DNA of 64,000 nt, from the NCBI GenBank assembly GCA_030248215.1, contig JASANG010000828.1, forward strand, positions 50,971 to 114,970, in the 5' to 3' direction. Position numbers and translations under genes: made by a program. This document shows, one piece after another, positions 61,201 to 64,000 of the stretch (positions within the stretch are counted from its first letter, which is position 1; every line of letters starts with the position of its first letter). This DNA is from Enoplolaimus lenunculus (Eukaryota; Nematoda; Enoplea; Enoplida; Thoracostomopsidae). The notes below the pieces were generated by a model, which did not search any database, was not told the DNA's origin, and saw only the letters and a list, made by a program, of their open reading frames with translations.

Positions 61201-63265
61201 CATATGTGTTATATATTTGATCTGTGTTAACTATTAATATGGTGTGCTTGATTACGTGCTTATTTGCAGGCGTAACTAAACACTGGCTAGTGCAGCTGAC
61301 GTGTTGCGAACGGGGATGGGGGCGGTTGATGGCATCCCACTCCGCCGCGACCTAGCGAAGACCCAGATTATTATGAGTGGTATACACTGAATGAACATAC
61401 CTACTTATGCTTCAAACTTTGTATTTGATTCAATTTTCATCAGATGAGCAAGTAGTAAATATTCTTCTAGTTTTGGATCTATATTTATATAAACGTCAAA
61501 ACTATGGTTTTCAATTGGAACTTAAAGCATTTTTCGCAAACAAATGCACTTGTTTCTCGCTCATTTCGCTCGCTACTCCTGTATATATATATTGTGGTTT
61601 TTGGGTGAAAGCCAGAGGTCACATCTCTCACCAACCGGACAGCAGAAACCAAAACTTTATATTAGGGCACGATACAAAAATTGTGTATGGCTACATCCCC
61701 GTTTGACACCATAATGGAAAAATGTTTCCGCGTTCCTAATGTAATAGATATCATATCAGTATAGGCCAAATGATGTCATCTACAGGAATGGAGCCAGGAG
61801 ACCCGCTAAAGTACGGACACAACTTTAAACGTCTTAGTACTTACACGATAAATCCCCACGTTGATTAGTACCTACCTTGCGGAAAAGATGGACGCGGCGA
61901 TTGTTGATGAGTTGCAGACGTATTTACCACCGGAGGCATTGGCGGCGCTTGAGGAAAAGCAGGATACCGTGAAATCATAGGTTTGCTACCGGCAACCAGA
62001 GTCTGTGGCATCTGTGCTTTAGGTTGTATTGTAGGCTGGGATGGCCCAGGCATGGTTATGTTCGGCATAAATGAAGCCTGCTTTTGTTCAGGAGCAACAG
62101 AAAGAGGAGTATTCGTACCTATAGAACCTCCAAACGGCGGCTGTTGTTGTTGTGGCGTATATCTCTGATGTCCAGTTTGCAGTGTTTGGTTTTGGAGATG
62201 CGACTGCATTTTGTCCGCTGCATTCTCTGGTTGTTGTTGTTGTTGTGGCGTATATCTCTGATGTCCAGTTTGCAGTGTTTGGTTTTGGAGATGCGACTGC
62301 ATTTTGTCCGCTGCATTCTCTGGTTGTTGTTGCTGTTGATAGCTATGTTCAGAAGAAATCTGTGTCTTTTGTAACGGCTGAATTTGAGGATTAACCGAGC
62401 TTGAAAACTGCACCGGTTGATAAGAACTCTGTGATGTTGGTCCGGACAAAGAATTATTCGAAGCTAAAGTCGCACTTGCAGTTGTAGTCTGATATGACAA
62501 AGCACGAAACTGCGATTCAGAGACGGTTTGATTTGAAAGTACACGATTTGCAGCCGAGTTTGCCTGGTGTTGAGTATAATTTGACTGTTGATTAACTTTA
62601 AGTGCAGGAAATGCTCCAGGCACGGGTCCTACAGCTAGAGATGTAGAATTAGTATTGTTTGTGTAACTTCCATTTGACATCATGTTGTTTGCGTCGCTAA
62701 TCGAAGCTAACGTGCCTAAAGACGACGCTTCATTGCCCTCTAATTTAACGGGTGTATTAAATGCAGATATAGGAGGACCGTTGACTACATAATGCGTGCT
62801 TTGTGGGGCGACATCAGAATTCACAACAGGGTCAACAGGCACATTTTGATCTAAAACAGCAGATTTCGGCCTGTGTTCTGAATTATTTGCAGAAAAATTA
62901 ATCACTGAACCGACAGGAACATTATGTCCATGTGACTTTTGCACATTCACCAAGTCAGGCTGACGTAAATCTGTGTTTGGAAAATTCTTGCCACTGCTAT
63001 GTTGTTGCTGTTGCTGTTGTTGACGTTGCTGTTGCCAGTTGTTTAATGAGGGTGCGTTCGCTACTATGTCTAGACCATTTGACACGCGCCCTTGGTTTGA
63101 CTGCGGACGGTGAGAAAAAGAACTACTCTGGTGTGGAAATGAAACCTGGTGCTTAGGTGATCCAGAAATTGTTCCAATATTATTACCAGTAGAAGAAACC
63201 ACGCCGCTCGAATGTTGACTATGGAAAGGAGCAATACCCCCTGCTGAAGGTTGATGCTGATTCAT
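46291..63265 (-). CDS. SEC24: COPII coat subunit Sec24 (A/B-like)
   Basis: Twenty-one exons close in phase to 1397 residues: 63265-61876, 60967-60708, 59530-59345, 57711-57593, 57326-57224, 56906-56780, 56106-55997, 55390-55324, 54981-54814, 53924-53869, 53618-53397, 52484-52383, 52097-51974, 51144-50986, 50692-50519, 49815-49705, 49449-49271, 48874-48731, 47420-47250, 46829-46726, 46408-46291. Sec24 selects cargo in ER-exit vesicles with Sec23. Residues 1-610 are a Gln/Ser/Pro-rich tail. Then come NCSPE and FRCTLNSVPQT, a zinc finger with Cys699, Cys702, Cys720 and Cys723, the trunk (PASYLFVLDVSQHAIETGYL, HLAPATDFYKTLAL), the beta-sandwich (RIRCTRG), the helical domain (SLSDAREALVNAAVDALG) and a gelsolin-like domain (GIYMLDIGSYHYVYIGSAVS). 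Exon 53924-53869 uses a TTTAAG acceptor. The 31-residue duplication near residues 310-370 is unusual. Confidence 0.96.
47470..48265. mobile_element. C/G-tract TIR element, family I copy 1
   Basis: ATCTGGCTTCTCCACAGC mirrored by GCTGTAGAAAAGCCAGAT. Both ends hold long runs of C with CCGGCGAAAATTTTGCCG palindromes. The middle has GACCTGGACTTC and ACCGTTTCAGGGCA. Intronic in SEC24. A close relative is at 53988. Confidence 0.88.
50009..50359. mobile_element. hAT-like MITE, family H copy 2
   Basis: AGGTGCAACCGGAATTCCGG and AATTCCGTTGCACCCTG, with the same interior as 2262-2671. Intronic in SEC24. Confidence 0.75.
52978..53336. mobile_element. Degenerate hAT-like fragment (family M-like)
   Basis: GGCCCCGATCTCGG at the left, and CTCGGTCACGG and GACCGCCCACCCCTG at the right. 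Motifs resemble the element at 56169, but no duplication was found. Intronic in SEC24. Confidence 0.35.
53988..54745. mobile_element. C/G-tract TIR element, family I copy 2
   Basis: Same ends and nearly the same interior as 47470-48265, with small indels in the C-tracts and the middle. It ends about 70 bp from SEC24 exon 54981-54814. Confidence 0.88.
55171..55320. repeat. (TAA)n microsatellite
   Basis: About 15 uninterrupted AAT trinucleotides, then degenerate AAT/AAC triplets up to the SEC24 splice donor at 55323. Confidence 0.95.
56169..56395. mobile_element. hAT-like MITE, family M
   Basis: CAGAGATGGGCAGTGTCGG at the left and GACTCCTAACCCTG at the right, flanked by a perfect 8 bp duplication TCAGCCAC (56161-56168 and 56396-56403). 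It lies 63 bp upstream of a SEC24 acceptor. Confidence 0.85.
57717..57880. repeat. Duplicated intron/exon-edge segments in SEC24
   Basis: GCAATATATAGACCGGATAC occurs twice about 130 bp apart. Segment 57778-57847 is a copy of 59283-59350, which spans the end of SEC24 exon 59530-59345 and its donor. In the copy the donor-equivalent CCTTAC reads CCTTGC. Confidence 0.75.
57894..59245 (+). mobile_element. Element J, copy 3 (longest)
   Basis: TTTTTGAGCGAAGCGAAACT at the left, GCTTCGCTCAATAAATGTAG and CCACTACGACTGGT at the right. The interior has about six units, starting near 58293, 58468, 58643, 58817, 58992 and 59147 (period 174-175). The line GGTCGAAAGGTGGATGT near the left end is doubled. Intronic in SEC24. 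Confidence 0.85.
59826..60640. other. Degenerate repeat fragments in a SEC24 intron
   Basis: TAGGGATGTGCCAATACC (59828), CCCGGACCCGGAATG (about 60182) and AAGGGTGGCACCGAATCC (60349) look like hAT-MITE ends, each without a mirrored partner. Nothing coding was seen. Confidence 0.4.
62151..62336 (-). repeat. 93 bp in-frame tandem duplication in SEC24
   Basis: Two 93 bp copies differ at a single base. They encode QQQQQPENAADKMQSHLQNQ followed by TLQTGHQRYTP, twice over. The near-identity means a very recent event, or an assembly artefact. Confidence 0.95.
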
Positions 63266-64000
63266 AGGTAAATAAATATAGGTATATCTAATATATTCAA
63301 CACAAATACGTAATTATCTAATAAAAAAATCTAACGCCTCCGCGACTGCACTTAATACGCCGGTGGCCGCTATTTTAACCACGGATTAACATTAAACATG
63401 AGCTATAAGTTCTAGTTGCATTGAATATTCACGCGTGAAGAGTTTTAATAGAAAGTTCTCGATTTGAAAACGCATTCAAATCACACAATTACTATTTAGT
63501 CGAAAATAGATGTCAAACTAGTTCCCCATCATCGCTAACAAATTCAATCATCCTAAATAAGTTCAAAAAGCTAAATTACTTCATGTACAAATTGAATTCT
63601 GATTGGTCGACAAAACGCAGGTGCCATCAAACAACTTGCACCGGACTTCACAGGTGTGAATTAAGTCTAATGGCAGAAAATCCGGTGAATTAGTTGGATA
63701 ACGTTAAACTTCAGTTATTTTGTTACACTACTGCACTAGTAACTAGTACATAAATATTGCACATGCAATAGCGCAAATTCCGTTGAAGTACATGGAGCTG
63801 CGAGAAGTTCAAAGTTGTTTTGTTACCGTACGACCGCATACAAGTAGCACGTGTAAGTTTGTTGTGCAAAATTTACAAGTGCGAACAGACTTCAAGATCG
63901 ACTAAGTGCGAACATCGTGGACCCGTTAGCTAAGTACCTAAAACGAAGTCAGTTAACCATAACCAGATAACACCTTCTATAAGGAAACTTTATTCACAAC
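63266..64000. other. Upstream region of SEC24
   Basis: AT-rich. No coding sequence or repeat was recognised. It presumably includes the SEC24 promoter and 5' UTR. Confidence 0.5.

Noticed and set aside
61407-61706. Plus-strand frame of 99 codons in a SEC24 intron
   Set aside because: No recognisable domain, AT-rich composition, antisense to an intron.

Overview
This window looks like nuclear DNA of a nematode. Two independent features support this. A complete five-exon cuticle collagen gene has the worm-specific N-terminal membrane segment, an RxxR processing site, Cys-bounded Gly-X-Y blocks and a Tyr/Lys tail. The window is also full of TTAGGC hexamers, the canonical nematode telomere repeat. 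Introns are short to long, with GTAAG/GTATG donors and mostly TTTTCAG acceptors. The species cannot be named from the sequence. The long introns and repeat load are unlike Caenorhabditis.

Six protein-coding genes were assembled by reading exons across splice sites whose phases all close. Plus strand: an ABHD1/3-type alpha/beta hydrolase (about 1149-7454) and a TMEM60-like four-helix membrane protein (8933-10450). Minus strand: a nematode-type carbohydrate sulfotransferase (18636-13344), the cuticle collagen (33034-26951), Golgi tether subunit COG2 (44850-39835) and COPII coat subunit SEC24 (63265-46291, 21 exons, 1397 residues). The last two are adjacent, in the same orientation, and both act in ER-Golgi traffic. 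The sulfotransferase (probably Golgi) and the collagen (a secretory cargo) use the same route, but no operon is implied.

The right third (39.8-63.3 kb) is gene-dense with moderate repeats. The middle (10.5-39.8 kb) is a graveyard of short non-autonomous DNA transposons, often nested. The families seen are: (A/B) elements with GGCC-(C/A)ATG ends, 8-9 bp target duplications and internal TTAGGC arrays; (C) palindromic CACTGCAAAAAA elements full of TGAGTCA motifs; (D) CACTGTAAATT elements; (E) TA-flanked CTGTAGTGACCC elements; (F) TTAA-flanked piggyBac-like elements carrying a tRNA-Gly-like segment; (G/H/M) hAT-like CAGGGTGC or CAGRGATGGG elements with 8 bp duplications; (I) a pair of C/G-tract elements in SEC24 introns; (J) elements made of about 175 bp tandem units; (K) a TAA-flanked Harbinger-like element; (L) an element holding a 40 bp minisatellite. 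No transposase gene was recognised. No LTR element, virus-like element, CRISPR array, rRNA or convincing functional tRNA gene was recognised.

The most unusual observation is the dispersal of telomeric hexamers by a Mutator-like MITE family, including copies nested inside one another. The tRNA-Gly-like pol III promoter inside piggyBac-like termini comes next.
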